From Anastrepha obliqua (Eukaryota > Arthropoda > Insecta > Diptera > Tephritidae), in assembly GCF_027943255.1 (NCBI RefSeq), contig NC_072897.1, forward strand, positions 42,754,044 through 42,818,043: a stretch of 64,000 nt of DNA. The letters run 5' to 3'. The translations under genes and the position numbers were made by a program. Positions 21,950-33,400 of the stretch are shown here, one piece after another (the first letter of the stretch is position 1; every line of letters begins with the position of its first letter). Below the pieces are notes generated by a model, which searched no databases, had not been told where the DNA came from, and was given only the letters and a program-made list of their open reading frames with translations.

Positions 21950-22765
21950 CTGAGGTTGGGTTAAAAATGCCTTCGTACCACATAGTAACCGTCGCTACTA
22001 CGTGTGGTGATTCCACTAAAAATATCCCTCCTCTTCTCTTGAATTTTTCCCTCCACCCCGGGACTGCTTCCGCATTGCTTCGAGGTAGAGGGCCAAGACG
22101 GCGTCCTAAGAAGGACACCTACTTACTCACCCTGCGTCCAGGGTCGCCTGTTTTGAGAAACCTATACTCAATGCTCTTTAGCTTAACTTTCCATTTTGCG
22201 CTTCTTTTTTCGGATAATATCCTCCACAAAATTTGCGACATGTGGCATCGAGTTCTTGTGTGTCTACTTCTAATGGGATACGTCTGTTCGTTAGAAGGAT
22301 TAGCTCTGTTTTCTCTGTAGCCATCTTTAATCCATGGTCTTCTAGTCATGTCTGAACTCGAATCATCACCTGATTTAACTTTCTTTTGGCTTCGTCAATG
22401 TTTCGGGCGATTATTGCAACTGCAATGTGATCTGCGTATCCCACTAAATGCACATCCTCAGGCATCCCTATTCGAAGGATTTCATTGTAGCTTATATTTC
22501 AGAGTTCAGGTCCGAGTATTGATCCTTGGGCCGCACCTGCTGTTATTTGTTTAGTTTTAGACCCTTCTCGCGTTTCGTATAAGAGCACCCGATTGCTAAG
22601 ATAGCTACGAATAATCCTCAGTAGATTATTCTGGAACTTGAATTTTACCTTTAAGGCTTGAATTACGTCGTCCCAAGCTTTTTGTTCACCGGCTCAGTTA
22701 ACGATGGAATGGTTTCATTGCAGCATCCGGAACAATACTCAGGGATATGACGCTTTCCTTCGTTA
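21950..22765 (-). pseudogene. R1-like LINE reverse-transcriptase fragment
   Basis: Read leftwards from about 22690: 'NNLLRIIRSYLSNRVLLYET', 'ITAGAAQGSILGPEL' (the AQGS motif before palm motif C), then 'VHLVGYADHIAVAIIARNID', where YADD has become YADH, and 'EAKRKLNQVMIRVQT' and 'LEDHGLKMATEKTE'. Stops occur (the W after GPEL, and before LEDHG). The remaining bases to about 21950 look like a decayed C-terminal end and 3' UTR. The motif wording is that of R1-clade elements of insects. Truncated at 22765, where gypsy sequence begins. Confidence 0.75.
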
Positions 22766-22769
22766 CCAT

Positions 22770-24004
22770 TGCAGGCTTATAATCCGCAATCATTTGTCGC
22801 ACTTGCTTTTCAAATCGCGACGGAACCATTATTTGTTCAGACGACTCAACTATGTTGTAAATGTTCGCGTTCGATGGCTCTTTTGCGACCGCAAGGATAT
22901 AAACGAATATCCGGACTCAAAACGAAACGTTTTAACGAAATCCCAGCCTAACAACATGTCGTATTGAATTGTGCCATTTGGCACAACCATAGTCGCATGG
23001 GTTGTGCATAAATCATCGACGCATATTTCGCCTACAAAACGGCCAACTGGTTTAGTTTTTACATTACCGAGACCGACCGTATCTAGGGGCGCATTAATGT
23101 AAACATCGTTCACCGAAACGTCTTTTACGCGTTCTTTTTCAACCAGGACATTAACCCCTTTTGACCTGTTTTCGCACTCTTTGGACGTATGTCCGAATTC
23201 GTTACACATAAAGCACTTTGTCTCAGAACGACAGTCCTGTCGTTAATGATTTGGTGATCCGCAATTGAAACAGCGTTCTTTTTTTCTATAAGTGACTTTT
23301 TGTCCGCGACTTGAGGTTTGTCGATCTTGTTTACGCGCTCCCCGTTGTACGATCTTTCGTCTTTGATAAAGTGTTCAGAAATTTCGTATTCTTCTTGTAA
23401 CGATTTATATGTTTTGCATCTGTACAAGATATGTTTGTTTTCACTTTTTATACGCAAGCCATCGACAACGTAGCGAACGATAGAGGTTTCCTCAATATCA
23501 TTTAGTGAGGCAATTTTACGCATGTGTAACAAATACTCGTGGAACGACTCTGTGTTCTTTTTGACGCGTTCCGACAGTTTTTTTATCCACTTCCGCACTA
23601 TTGTATTCTTTCGCGAATTCTTCTGTTAACGCCGTTTTTAACTCGTCGTATTCGGGTATTTGTGTTGACTCTAAGAATAGTTTTGCGACCGACGTCATTT
23701 TTGCGCGCGCTTGGACATATTTTTTGGATTAATTCGTATGATGTCGCGTTAATGTCAAAATTTTCGAGCCACTTTTTATTGGTATACAGCTTCCATCACA
23801 ATCGGGGATAATTTCCCCGAAGCTTTCTGCACTTATTTTTGTTGTTCTACTGTGCTCTTCTATTTTAATTTTTTTAGCCAGTAGCCGCACCAGCTCCGTT
23901 ATTTGTAAATTGTCTTCGTTCGGCATATTTTGTTGTTCTCCCTTTACTGTTTCGTTATGTACTTCTTTCATGTCCTGTTTCTCCTTTTCGATTTTCTGCT
24001 TCAC
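22770..24004 (-). pseudogene. gypsy-type Gag with CCHC knuckle and start of protease
   Basis: Reverse-strand frames: 24004-23729 (Gag N-terminus, 'ITELVRLLAKKIKIEEHSRT'), 23698-23516 ('VAKLFLESTQIPEYDELKTA', capsid), 23598-23125 ('SFHEYLLHMRKIASLNDIEE', 'VRYVVDGLRIKSENKHILYR') and 23209-22850. The CCHC knuckle C-F-M-C-N-E-F-G-H-T-S-K-E-C spans the start of the last frame, and 'TIQYDMLLGWDFVKTFRFE' resembles the end of a retroviral-type protease. The D-T-G region is not readable. Several frameshifts, and pol is gone after 22770. It is related to the gypsy gag at 53.5 kb (both have a '..YVxDG..' block) but is a distinct element. Confidence 0.8.
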
Positions 24005-24149
24005 CTCTTCGTGCTGCTGCTTTCCCTCCTAGTTACCGCTGATTTTGCTGTCGTTTTCGGCTATCGCTATTTTTTTTATGTGCCTTTAGAACGTGTGTTG
24101 TATGTGCTGCCGCTGTTTGCCATTATCGCTATGCACTTTACATGTGTTA

Positions 24150-24265
24150 CGCGCCGCAACTACCGCTATTTTTATGTGCTATATATTTGGCGCCGAAACT
24201 TCTGTTATTTTTATGTGCTATATATTTTGCGCGTTTCGCGCCGCAACTACTGTTATTTTTATGTG
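24150..24265. repeat. short tandem repeat in the gypsy leader
   Basis: Three degenerate units of about 45 bases built on 'cgccgcaactaccgctattt' followed by 'ttatgtgctatatat'. They lie between the primer-binding-like site and gag of the reverse-strand gypsy element. Confidence 0.65.
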
Positions 24266-24367
24266 GACAACTTCAAGGGCACGATTCGTACTTATCTCTT
24301 ACCTAGGGTATTCTTATGGTCTTCTGCTTAAAATCGCATACGCTAATCAGTTGCCACACACACACAA

Positions 24368-24460
24368 CACTTTATTTATGCACTTTTGCTAATTTACCGC
24401 ACATAAATTTGTTCAGATTATGCACTTTTGTTAATTTATCGCAAATAAATTTGTTCAATC
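24368..24460. repeat. two-unit tandem repeat in the gypsy leader
   Basis: Two units of about 44 bases with 'ttatgcacttttgctaattt' and 'accgcacataaatttgttca', differing by a few substitutions. Confidence 0.7.
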
Positions 24461-24565
24461 AAATTTTTAAATCACTCAGCATGGAATCAGCCTTGTTTAT
24501 AGATATATGTAATATATGTTATAGTGTATATAGTGGAAATCACACGCGTTTATTTGCTTTGTTTG

Positions 24566-24578
24566 GGACGAGCCCCCA
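24566..24578 (-). promoter_or_regulatory. possible tRNA-Pro-type primer-binding site
   Basis: On the reverse strand this reads TGGGGGCTCGTCC, 13 bases complementary to the 3' end of tRNA-Pro as used by some retroelements. It sits two bases inside a TGTAATATAA.../...ATTACA boundary, which places the 5' LTR of the reverse-strand gypsy to its right. A match this long in the right place is unlikely by chance, but the primer identity is inference. Confidence 0.5.
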
Positions 24579-24580
24579 TA

Positions 24581-24780
24581 TGTAATATAAAAAGATTTAA
24601 GTTTATTTATTTTATATTTTTTAACAAGGTAGCAATTAGTCATGAAGCAATAATTAAAGGTGATGTAAGTAGCCTAATTTCACCCTGTGTTAGCCATCTT
24701 GAAGCTACTTAATAAATCCGTGTTGTCCTCTTGGAAAAGCTACTTTTTATTTCAGAGCAAATTCCAAAGAAAAAGTACTC
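24581..24780 (-). repeat. probable 5' LTR remnant of the reverse-strand gypsy
   Basis: On the reverse strand this ends ...TATTACA next to the primer-binding-like site. The other end cannot be placed because LINE F sequence follows; no second LTR copy is present for comparison. Confidence 0.4.
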
Positions 24781-24850
24781 AAAAGCGTAGAAATTAAAAC
24801 TTTTGCTGAAAAAGTTAGCAGGCAATACTGTTTTGCCTATTCCATTTTGC

Positions 24851-26389
24851 TTAGACTTTCGCATCTTTCAATTTCAATTTATTTGATTTTTTTTTTTCAA
24901 ACACGAAACGCGCTGCATTATTTAAAGCGATTTGCAATTTTTGCTTCGAATTATTATCAAGCCTGCAATATACTAATTCAGCGTATGATACATGAGGAAC
25001 AATGAGTAATCTAACAAGGTTTAATTTAACTTTACGCATCGGAACAAACCTATCAAATAGATAGCTGACTAAAGCATTGAAATGTTGCAGTTTTTCATCC
25101 ACTGTTGTGAATAACCGACACATATTCCAATTAAGCTCGGCAGCCTCCTTATTTAAGAGATCATGCTGAATAAGCTTAAAGTCTCTAAAAAATATCTACT
25201 TTACTTGATTGTGTTTGTTGAACTGGATGTTGTAAGATAAGAATATCAACTCGTGGTCGGAAACTCCAGCCATAGGAAGCTGATCAATATGACTGACGTA
25301 ATCTCTGTCACTGACGCAAAATACATCCAAAAGACTTGGTTTGCAGTGGGGTGCAAAGCGAGTAGCATATTCATTGACTAAGGAAATTCCTAATGATTGG
25401 AAACTATCTATCAAACTCCTGGAAGAAAAATTATCACAAAGAAGGTCTACATTTAAATCACCACACACAATAATATGTTCATAGGAGATGTGGAATTCCG
25501 CTAATTTATCAAATATCACTTAGAGGTCATTTCTATTGCTAGGGTTGTAAATGCATGCAACAAGACATTTGGTATTGTTATCATAAAATTCAACAAAAAT
25601 GTATTCGACTTCTTGAAAATGATCTGATCTACAGATCTCTTTCCATTTAAAATTATTTTTAAAATATAAAGCAATGCCACCTCCTCGAGTCTTCGTAGTC
25701 CTATCACATCTAATAATAGTGTAGTCGCACAGGGAATATACATTATTATCAATATAGTCTTTAAACCATGTCTCTGTAATACATATTAAGTCAATGCTCA
25801 AATTATCAAAAACAAAATTTAGATAGTCAATTTTTTCAGCATTCAAACTTCGCGCATTCAACTGACAGACATTAAACCCATTGTAGCGATTAAAAATGAG
25901 TTTAAGCAATCCTCTTGCATGTTCTTTGTCTAATTGTTTTGCTATTGCATTACACATTGACAGTTTATGGTTGGGAGTATACGCAAGGTGAAGGAGTTTA
26001 AATAAAGCAGACCGAGGTCGTTTGGAAGACACAGACACAGAAGGGCCGGCGGAGCCACATGAGGATTTCTCCCGCATGAGCTCTGCCCGCCGCTTTCTTC
26101 TCTTCCTCCTTGCCGCGCTCTTCGATTTCCCTGCTTCTTTGGGAGGTCGTGCAGCCACCGAAGAGACCTCACAACTCAGGCCCTCAGAAGCAGGGAAACG
26201 TTTTTCAGACTCTGAAGGAGAGGAGATTGCGATAGCAACCCCCGTCTCCTCCAGGATGCGCTCTCGCTCGTAGAGCTGAGAGACTTGGGTAATGGTTGGG
26301 GCCTCCAGAATCCATGCCCCTGCCGCCGAAGCGGGTGGATTGCCACTTGTGTGGATTCCACCTGGAGTAATAAATCCTTCGTTTTCCAT
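24851..26389 (-). pseudogene. LINE F ORF2: endonuclease kept, RT deleted
   Basis: The frame from 26389 starts MENEGFITPGGIHTSGNPPA and has a basic patch (KSAARRKRRKRRAELMREK). It reaches an endonuclease: 'FNVCQLNARSLNAEKIDYL', 'LICITETWFKDY', 'RTTKTRGGGIALYFKN', then in another frame (25519-25196) 'IIVCGDLNVDLL' and 'GVSDHELIFLSYN'. The frame 25123-24851 goes from the linker ('FDRFVPMRKVKLN') directly to 'LVRLLIVPHVSYAELVYCRL', sequence that normally follows the RT. The whole RT has been removed by a deletion near 25045. The domain style fits the Jockey/CR1 group. One frameshift near 25519 also breaks the endonuclease. Confidence 0.8.
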
Positions 26390-26397
26390 TACCTTTT

Positions 26398-26853
26398 TTG
26401 GTTTTTTTTCGGGACTCCTCCCTAGCCAGTTTGGTTCGCGGATGGCACCCTGATTCTATGCCAACTTTGAGTCATCACACGAGTGTTGAACCCACCCCAA
26501 CAGGGAAGGCCACTCTTGTGATGCCAGGGCTCCCTATCCACCACCTGGGACGCGCCCGATGGGAGATCAGGCAACTCCACACGGGAAGCAAGGGGATAAT
26601 GAGATAGATAGGAATGAGATCAAAAAATAAAAAAGATTACATTGTAAAGCCAAGAATATGAAAACTAACAATGAGATGAACGAAATAGAAATGATACTAA
26701 AATAAAAATGATTACAATGCAAAGCAAAGAGTTTGAAAAACATAAATGATAAATAAGAGAATAAATTTAACGCAGACATAACATTAATAATATAACGCAT
26801 AAATGTTTTTGTTTTTACATATTAGCAGTTGCCATGCTCTTTATACTCGTTTT
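26398..26853. other. LINE F inter-ORF spacer
   Basis: Between the ORF1 end (about 26854) and the ORF2 start. Contains two similar A-rich blocks of about 35 bases ('aaaaagattacattgtaaag' and 'aaaaatgattacaatgcaaa'), about 75 bases apart. No gene. Confidence 0.5.
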
Positions 26854-28109
26854 TTTCAGTTAATAATTACAGCAGATGCTTTCCATTTCAATTCAACCGG
26901 GCTATTCGGGTCATGTTCTTCGATTTCGATGTAACTGAAATATGTTGCTCTCTGCTCAAAATAATGAGACACGTATTTTTTTGTTCGCCCGAAAAAATTT
27001 TTTTTCAAGAGTTATCGGCAATTTTGTTTTTCGGCTCAAAGTCGATTTTTTTTAACTATATAAGAAATTTTTTTCTTTCAATGCTCTTAACTTAGTCAAA
27101 AATGAACCGATTTTAATAATTCTGGATTCAAAATGATCGTCATTACTTACACGAGCGACTTAATGTAGAAACAGTTGCAAAAAAGTAGTTGAAAATTTTT
27201 TATTTAGCAAAAAAGAAAAAAAATTGAAATTTTTTCGAAATTCAATATTTCAAAAAGTGTATTTTTTTTTTTTTATAACTTTTTCCAAATCAAGAGGACA
27301 CCTCAAACTTCAATTAAGCTGAATGCCTAGTAGCTAAAATGAGTTATTTTTGAGTAATGAATTTTTGAGTAAAAAACCTGTTTCGCACTTTTTGTTTTTT
27401 GCAAAATAAAAAATTTTCAACTACTTTTTTGCAATTGTTTCTGCATAAAGTCGCTCGTGTAAGTAATTACGATCATTTTGAACCCAGAATTATTAAAATC
27501 GGTTCATTTTTGACTAAGTTATGGGCATTTAAAAAAATTTTTTTCTTATATATTATTTATAATTAAAAAAAATCGAGTTTGAGCCGAAAAACAAAATTGC
27601 CGATAACTCTTGAAAAAAATTTTTTTCGGGCGAACAAAAAAATACGTGTCTCATTATTTTGAGCAGAGAGCAACATATTTCAGTTACATCGAAATCGAAG
27701 AACATGACCCGAATAGCCCGGTTGAATTGAAATGGAAAGCATCAGCATCAGTTTGGGGTCGAGCTCTAACAAACACTTGCCCACGAACAGAGAAAACTGA
27801 CATTAGACGCTTTTGCTTTTTATACTGCATAGCCAAACGCATTAGTTCGCGATTTTTTCTTGTAAGACATTCGTGGAGAAATAGCTTCCCTTCAATACTG
27901 ACGCCGACATCACTAAGAGAAAGTGCTCGTCTCTTATCTTTGCAGAATTTAGCTACAGCTTTCAGCAGTTGAGAGCGATCTGCAGCAGAGCTCAATTTGA
28001 TTATAATTGGAGCTACGCTTTTATTGTTTGGGCGTCTACTTGTGTTTCTGCGTATATATAAATTTATCTTTTTTAACACAGATTTTATACTTGTAACTTT
28101 GCAGATCAT
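26854..28109 (-). pseudogene. LINE F ORF1, split by a foldback element
   Basis: Reverse-strand frame 28109-27748 encodes a basic protein with 'PIIIKLSSAADRSQLLKAVA', 'ALSLSDVGVSIEGKLFLHEC' and 'LTRKNRELMRLAMQYKKQKR', the FP/L2-type ORF1 pattern of Jockey/CR1 LINEs thought to bind nucleic acid. It is cut at ...QTDA by the foldback at 26875-27743. Across the insertion one copy of the TGCT duplication joins to GTAATTATTAACTGA, giving a natural end AVIIN-stop at about 26854. ORF1, spacer and ORF2 are thus in the expected order. No upstream methionine before 28109 was examined in other frames; the start may be truncated. Confidence 0.7.
26875..27743. mobile_element. foldback element, copy 2 (TSD agca)
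   Basis: Same family as 15711-16554: the left end GATGCTTTCCATTTCAATTC and the complementary right end are conserved, as are the internal 'tcggcaattttgtttttcgg' arms. Length 869 bp. AGCA at 26871-26874 and 27744-27747 is the target duplication. The insertion lies in the last codons of the LINE F ORF1. Scattered substitutions and short indels separate the two copies, so they are not a recent segmental duplication. Confidence 0.9.
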
Positions 28110-28581
28110 CTCGTTAAAAAATCAAATGTATGATTAGCGGACGTGACGAAATAAAAGTAGTTTTTCCTTGTTAAGAGTTTCCACTATTTGTTTTATTTAT
28201 TACATCAGTGTAGGTTTACAAGTGGCACATATAGATTCCAATCCGATGCATGGTCAAAATACATATATATATTATATGACACAAATCCATGGGAATAGTT
28301 AAGTTAAAAATATAAATAATTAAGTACCAGTTATAAAATAACATAAAATTATTCTATGGCTTACAACGACCTTTTTCAATTTTTTACTACATTTTCAGAA
28401 AGGGGATAAACTTATTCCCTTTTTTCCCTTGCTTCCAAATTGCATCAATGGATTAAGTAGCATCCGAAATCAGTTGTCAAACTTTACTTAACCTTGTATA
28501 ATTGAATCATGGCAATTAGTATTGGTAATTTTAATTGTATGAGTACAATATAAAAAAATTTTAAGTTGATTTATTTCATTA
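28110..28581. other. no recognisable gene
   Basis: AT-rich stretch between LINE F ORF1 and the long-TIR transposon. It may contain the LINE 5' region; I see no promoter or repeat I can support. Confidence 0.4.
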
Positions 28582-29150
28582 CACTGTGTGACAAAAAAAA
28601 AAAATTAAATATACTGTAATGGAGACCTAGCACAACTTGTGGCTATAGAAAAACTAAAAAAAATGGTATAGGAGAAATTTCCAATACACCCCCAAAATCT
28701 TATTTTATGGCCATAAAACCGTTTTTCAGTAGGTTGATGTGAATAATCACTCCTAACTTCGCCAATTTCCATCCGATTTCGAATTTGTTTTTTTAGTTCG
28801 AAAGAACAAAAACAAGCCTTTTTGACAGTGTGTTGACAATTTTTCTGAAATGACAACTGACGAGACTGTAGACGGAAGTATTTGGAATTTTTTTATTTTT
28901 TCTCTATTTTTTCAACTTTGACATTATTTTTGCAATATTATCCGATATTGAGGATATTTTTTGGTACACTACTGGTATAGTAAATTTAATTCTGCGTGGA
29001 ATGAGCTATATTTGACTGTAATTGAATTAAAATTCGTAGAGTTGTGTGAGTTTTAAGATTTTATCTTTTTTTTTTTACTAATTTGGTATGTATATATAAT
29101 ATATATAACTTACGCTAAATCGGAATAAGGGCGTGTTTTGATGCGTTATT
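28582..29150 (+). repeat. left arm (about 565-bp TIR)
   Basis: Matches the complement of 33944-33596 and then of 30452-30237. Landmarks: 'ggtataggagaaatttccaa' near 28668 and 'ctaatttggtatgtatatat' near 29079. The innermost 15 bases are poorly conserved. An 83-codon reverse frame in this arm and its twin at 33679-33918 are products of the repeat, not evidence of a gene. Confidence 0.85.
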
Positions 29151-29288
29151 ATATGATAGATACATAATATTATATTTATTGGAGTATATATGTATACATA
29201 GGAGTACACTGTACTGCATACAACAGAACTGGTTAGAACTTTCGAAAATATCTAACATATTATCACGCATTTCTTTTCCAATAAAAAT

Positions 29289-30232
29289 ATGAAAAAGCTC
29301 GCAAGTGTACCTAAGTTCACACTGTCCATTGAAGTTTGTTATTATAATATAACCTTATCAAAACGTCAAAGTTTTATTGTTTTAATGTGCGATAATCGGA
29401 ATAAGTTTTGTTTCATATGTGATTTGTTGGTGGATCAAAAGCATCGTTTGAAGTTACAGAATAATAAAGCTCTGGTTGATGGCTACAACGATTTCTTTAA
29501 GCTTACATATACTACTTCTGATCGCTGGTATGAACCGGAATTTGCTTGTACTGAGTGTTCATTGAAATTCAAGAGATATAAATCAAAACGTTGCCAGAAA
29601 AGTCGAATTTCCTTATATAATATTCTCCGATGATATGGCATCATCAGCCTTATCATAAACCAGATGATTGTTATTTTTGTAAAACGGACGTAAACGGTCA
29701 TCATTATAAAACTCGAAAGCATATAAAGTATGCTGATGTTGCAACTGTTAAGAAACCCGTAGTCTTGGATGATATAATTGACTCAACTACAGGTCATGTA
29801 TTGAAGAAAGTTCAACTCCTTGCTGATGATGATCACACTAATAACAATGAACGTAATGATGAAGAGTACTTTCCGTCTCATTCTAAGTCTTCAGAGCGAC
29901 ACATTGTATCAAATTCAGATTTTCAGGATCTCTCTCGTGATTTACTTCGATCGGGAAGACAATCTGAAACGCTCGCTTCTCGATTTAAACAATGGAATTT
30001 AGTTGATGACGACTTCAGAATTACGTATTTCCGGAAAGATGATGATCGAATTTCTTACAGAGAAGTATTCGAAACTGATGAAGAGAATGACAAACTTGTT
30101 TATTGCTCGAATGTAAAAGAATTATTCTACCTCTTGGACTATTATCACGAATCAAATGAGTGGCGACTTTTCATTGATTGCTCCACTGTACTGTATATCT
30201 ATACTCCTATAAATATGATGTGCTTATACTGA
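29289..30232 (+). pseudogene. unknown transposon gene, N-terminal part with zinc-finger-like Cys pairs
   Basis: Two frames, 29289-29633 (114 codons) and 29630-30232 (200 codons), overlap by 4 bases. The first has a zinc-binding look: 'NKFCFICDLLVDQKHRLKLQ' then 'YEPEFACTECSLKFKRYKSK'. The second starts 'HKPDDCYFCKTDVNGHH', is rich in Asp/Glu in the middle, and ends 'VKELFYLLDYYHESNEWRLF' plus a short divergent tail. Proteins with this layout (Cys pairs, then a YCNDV...EWRLFIDSS-like segment) occur in many arthropod genomes as repeat-associated hypothetical proteins and normally continue well beyond this point, so the copy looks 3'-truncated by internal deletion. I cannot name a function; a transposase or accessory role is inferred only from its place between TIRs. 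Confidence 0.55.
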
Positions 30233-30236
30233 CACT

Positions 30237-30452
30237 TGCTATCATTTTCATGCTTCGAAACGCGCCCTTATTCCGGTTTAGCGTCAGTTACACCTACATA
30301 CCAAATTAGTAAAAAAAAAAATAAAATCTTAAAACTCACACAACTCTATTAATTTTAATTCAATTACAGTCAAATATAGCTCATTCGACGCAGAATTAAA
30401 TTTACTATAACAGTAGTGTACCAAAAAACATCCTCAATATCGGATATTTATT
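30237..30452 (-). repeat. right arm, inner piece
   Basis: Complement of about 28943-29150. Ends at 'cctcaatatcggata', where the LINE's (TATTT)n tail begins. Confidence 0.85.
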
Positions 30453-33400
30453 TATTTATTTATTTAGAAAGAGTAACAACTAATTAATAATTATTACACT
30501 TATAATATTACACCGCTGGCTACCAGGGCCTTCGGCTTATTGCTAAAAGGAAAAAATAGTCTAATAGGATTTAAAAATATTTAAAGTTATTGGCAAATGC
30601 GTGACTGATGGTACTCATGTTCATTCGTACTAACATGTGTGTGTAACATATATACGCTCATCGCATAGATGTACGCCCGTATATTCACTAACGAACATTT
30701 GTACCATGTCCAACAAGGATTGTTTACATACATATATGAAAAGTAATATGATATATATTATACAAGAAAAAATAATGGTTAAGTAGGTATCTTACACAGA
30801 TAAATCAATTTATAAATGATGTTAATACTATCGATATCGCGAAGCTTTAGGTAGGATGATGGTTTGGTATTGTTAAAAATGGAGGTTCTTATTTGTTTGA
30901 GTCCAGCACATTCGTCTAGAAGGTGAAGAACGGTGTTGTCGGTAGAGCCGCAAAAGGAGCAGGTTTGTTTTGTGGAGCCTTTTAAAAGGTGTGCATGTGT
31001 GGTGAGTGTGTGTCCAATTTTAAGGCGAACAAATATTTTGAGTTTGCCGCATGATACATTAGATGGATATATCGGAGTTTCCCCATTAGGGTTGTAATTT
31101 TTGTAGCAGTGATGATGGCTACACCAAACGCTAGCGAAACATTTCTGAATATATTTTTTTACGAGCTTCTTAATGTCTTTATCGATGAAGTGTTCGGATA
31201 GATGTAACGGTTGTCTGGAAGCTTCTTTGGCAAGTTCGTCAGCTTTCTCGTTCCCGCGAATACCGGCGTGACCTGGTATCCACATAATTTTTATGGTATC
31301 CTTATGCTTTAGAAGTATTTTGCGAATCTTTTCAATTAGTGGGGTGTTGTTGATGTGGTTAGCAAGGGCTTCGAATGTGGATTTGCTATCACTACATATC
31401 AGATATTTATTTCCACTACTGGAGGCAAACCGTACCGCTTCAAATATTGCAGCTGCTTCAGCTGTAAATATCGAGCAATATGTTGGCATTGCAGCGGCCG
31501 AAATCAAACTACCAAGCTCGTTTGTCACTGCAAACGTAGTGCTGGTGTCAGACTTCGATCCGTCTGTAAAAATAAACTCCCAGTTACCTCTAAGAGGTTC
31601 AACAAATTTGTTCTAGAGTTGTTTGTATTTATTGGGGCTGGTAGAGGATTTTGGATATTTTAATAAAGTGGTGATGAAGCTAGATCTACGATCCAACCAC
31701 TGCGGATGCGTTTCGATTGCTGAGAGCGTTGGTACAGAAACAATGTCGAGGTTCTTGACTAAGTTCAAAATGCGCGATATTGCTGATAGTGACTTGGACT
31801 TGTCTTTTTGAAGCCATTCTGATTCAACGTATGAAAATAGCAACTTGTTTCTGCAGTGAAGCATTTTTGGGATTAGCATCATTGAGTTGCTCATTGTTCT
31901 TTGCGAAATAGCTGGCAGTCCTGCTTCGGCTAAAATTACCTTTATTGGAGACGTGGGGAAAGCGCGGATACTTCTCCTGGCCGCAGCATGGTATGGTGTT
32001 TTTAGGCGTTTGATATGTCTTCTGGCGCAGTGTCCGTATATTGCGAGTCCGAAATCGATTTTAGAAAGTATTATGGCTTTTGTTATATTGACAAGAGTTC
32101 TTATGTGTACTAGACAATGTTTAGATGAGAGGTATTTTACAATATTAAGTCTAGAGAATAAGCTTAGTCTAACATATTCACAATGATCTTTGAACGTATA
32201 TCTCTTATCAAATATAATGCCTAATATTTTTAAACTATTAGTATGGGGGATTGGGGAGTTAAAAAGGGAAAGGGTAGGGAAGACGCATTTATGTTTCCTG
32301 CAGATATGGAAAGATGTGCTTTTGTTAACAGACAGATTAGCTCCGGATATTTTTGACCAAGTGCTTAAGTCCTCCAAGATATTAGAGAACGCGGTTTTAA
32401 TTATAGTTAGGTCTTTGATTTTCGAAAAAATAAGGACGTCATCGGCATAAACGAAATGCTCAATTTGGGTTTGCGTTGAACGCGATTGTAAACAGGATAA
32501 CTGATAACGGCGACCCTTGAGGGATACCATTGAAAAGGGGAACAATTTTTGATTTCTGATTATTTGCACGAACAAAAAATTTGCGATTGCAGAGGAAAGA
32601 TTTTACGACATTGAATATTTTTTCACCAACTTTCCAACGTTTAAGTTCTTGTAATACGCAATGCGCTCCAATTCTTTCATATGCCTTTTCAAAGTCTAAA
32701 CTAAGTATTGAGACGTGATTTTTAGACGATAGGGCTTTAGTAATGAAATGATCAAATAATAGAAGAGGATCTATTACGCTTACACCTTTCCGAAAAGCAA
32801 ACTGATGTGGGTTTATGAGATCATTCTGTTCGGCAAACCACACAAGTCGCCGAGAGATTATCTTTTCTAGTACTTTTGACATGCAAGGTAATAGCGAAAT
32901 CGGTCTATAATTTGAAATCAGAGAATTGGGTCTGTTCGGTTTTGGGATAGGTATAATCCAGCAGTTTTCCATGCCTGTGGTTATAAACCTCGGTCTAAAA
33001 TCAGATTATATAATCTTACAAGCCTTGATTTCACAGCGAAGGGAATGTTTCGTAAAATAGGATACGATATTTTGTCTGCACCTGGTGTTTTGCCTTTCAT
33101 TGAAGAAATAGTACTGTCAAATTCAAATAATGTGACAGGAGCATCAGCGCATGAAGCAGAGGGTGTAGGAGAGAGATTTCGATAGTTTTCGTTTTTGGTG
33201 TTTGCATTTAACGTATTAAAATCTGGACTAAAATTTGATGAGTGGGAGTAGTCTGACCATGTGCCTGCAAATTTATCGGCTATAATTTGGGGATCGTAGA
33301 TCGGGCCTTCTGGGGAATGAATGAAGGCGATGTGGTTTCGTTGGAGTGACGATGTAAGTGTTTTTATATCAGCCCATACTTTTTTTGGACTAGAGGACGG

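Noticed and set aside
21883..22320. 145-codon forward frame with hydrophobic stretches
   Set aside because: Mostly antisense to the R1-like LINE end; Leu/Phe runs come from AT-rich complement rather than a membrane protein.
23930..24392. Forward frames of 99-133 codons rich in Cys, Phe and Tyr
   Set aside because: They read through tandem repeats of a gypsy leader and antisense Gag; repetitive composition, no family resemblance.
28605..28856. 83-codon frame conserved with 33679-33918
   Set aside because: The two frames are the two arms of one inverted repeat, so conservation reflects the repeat rather than coding selection.
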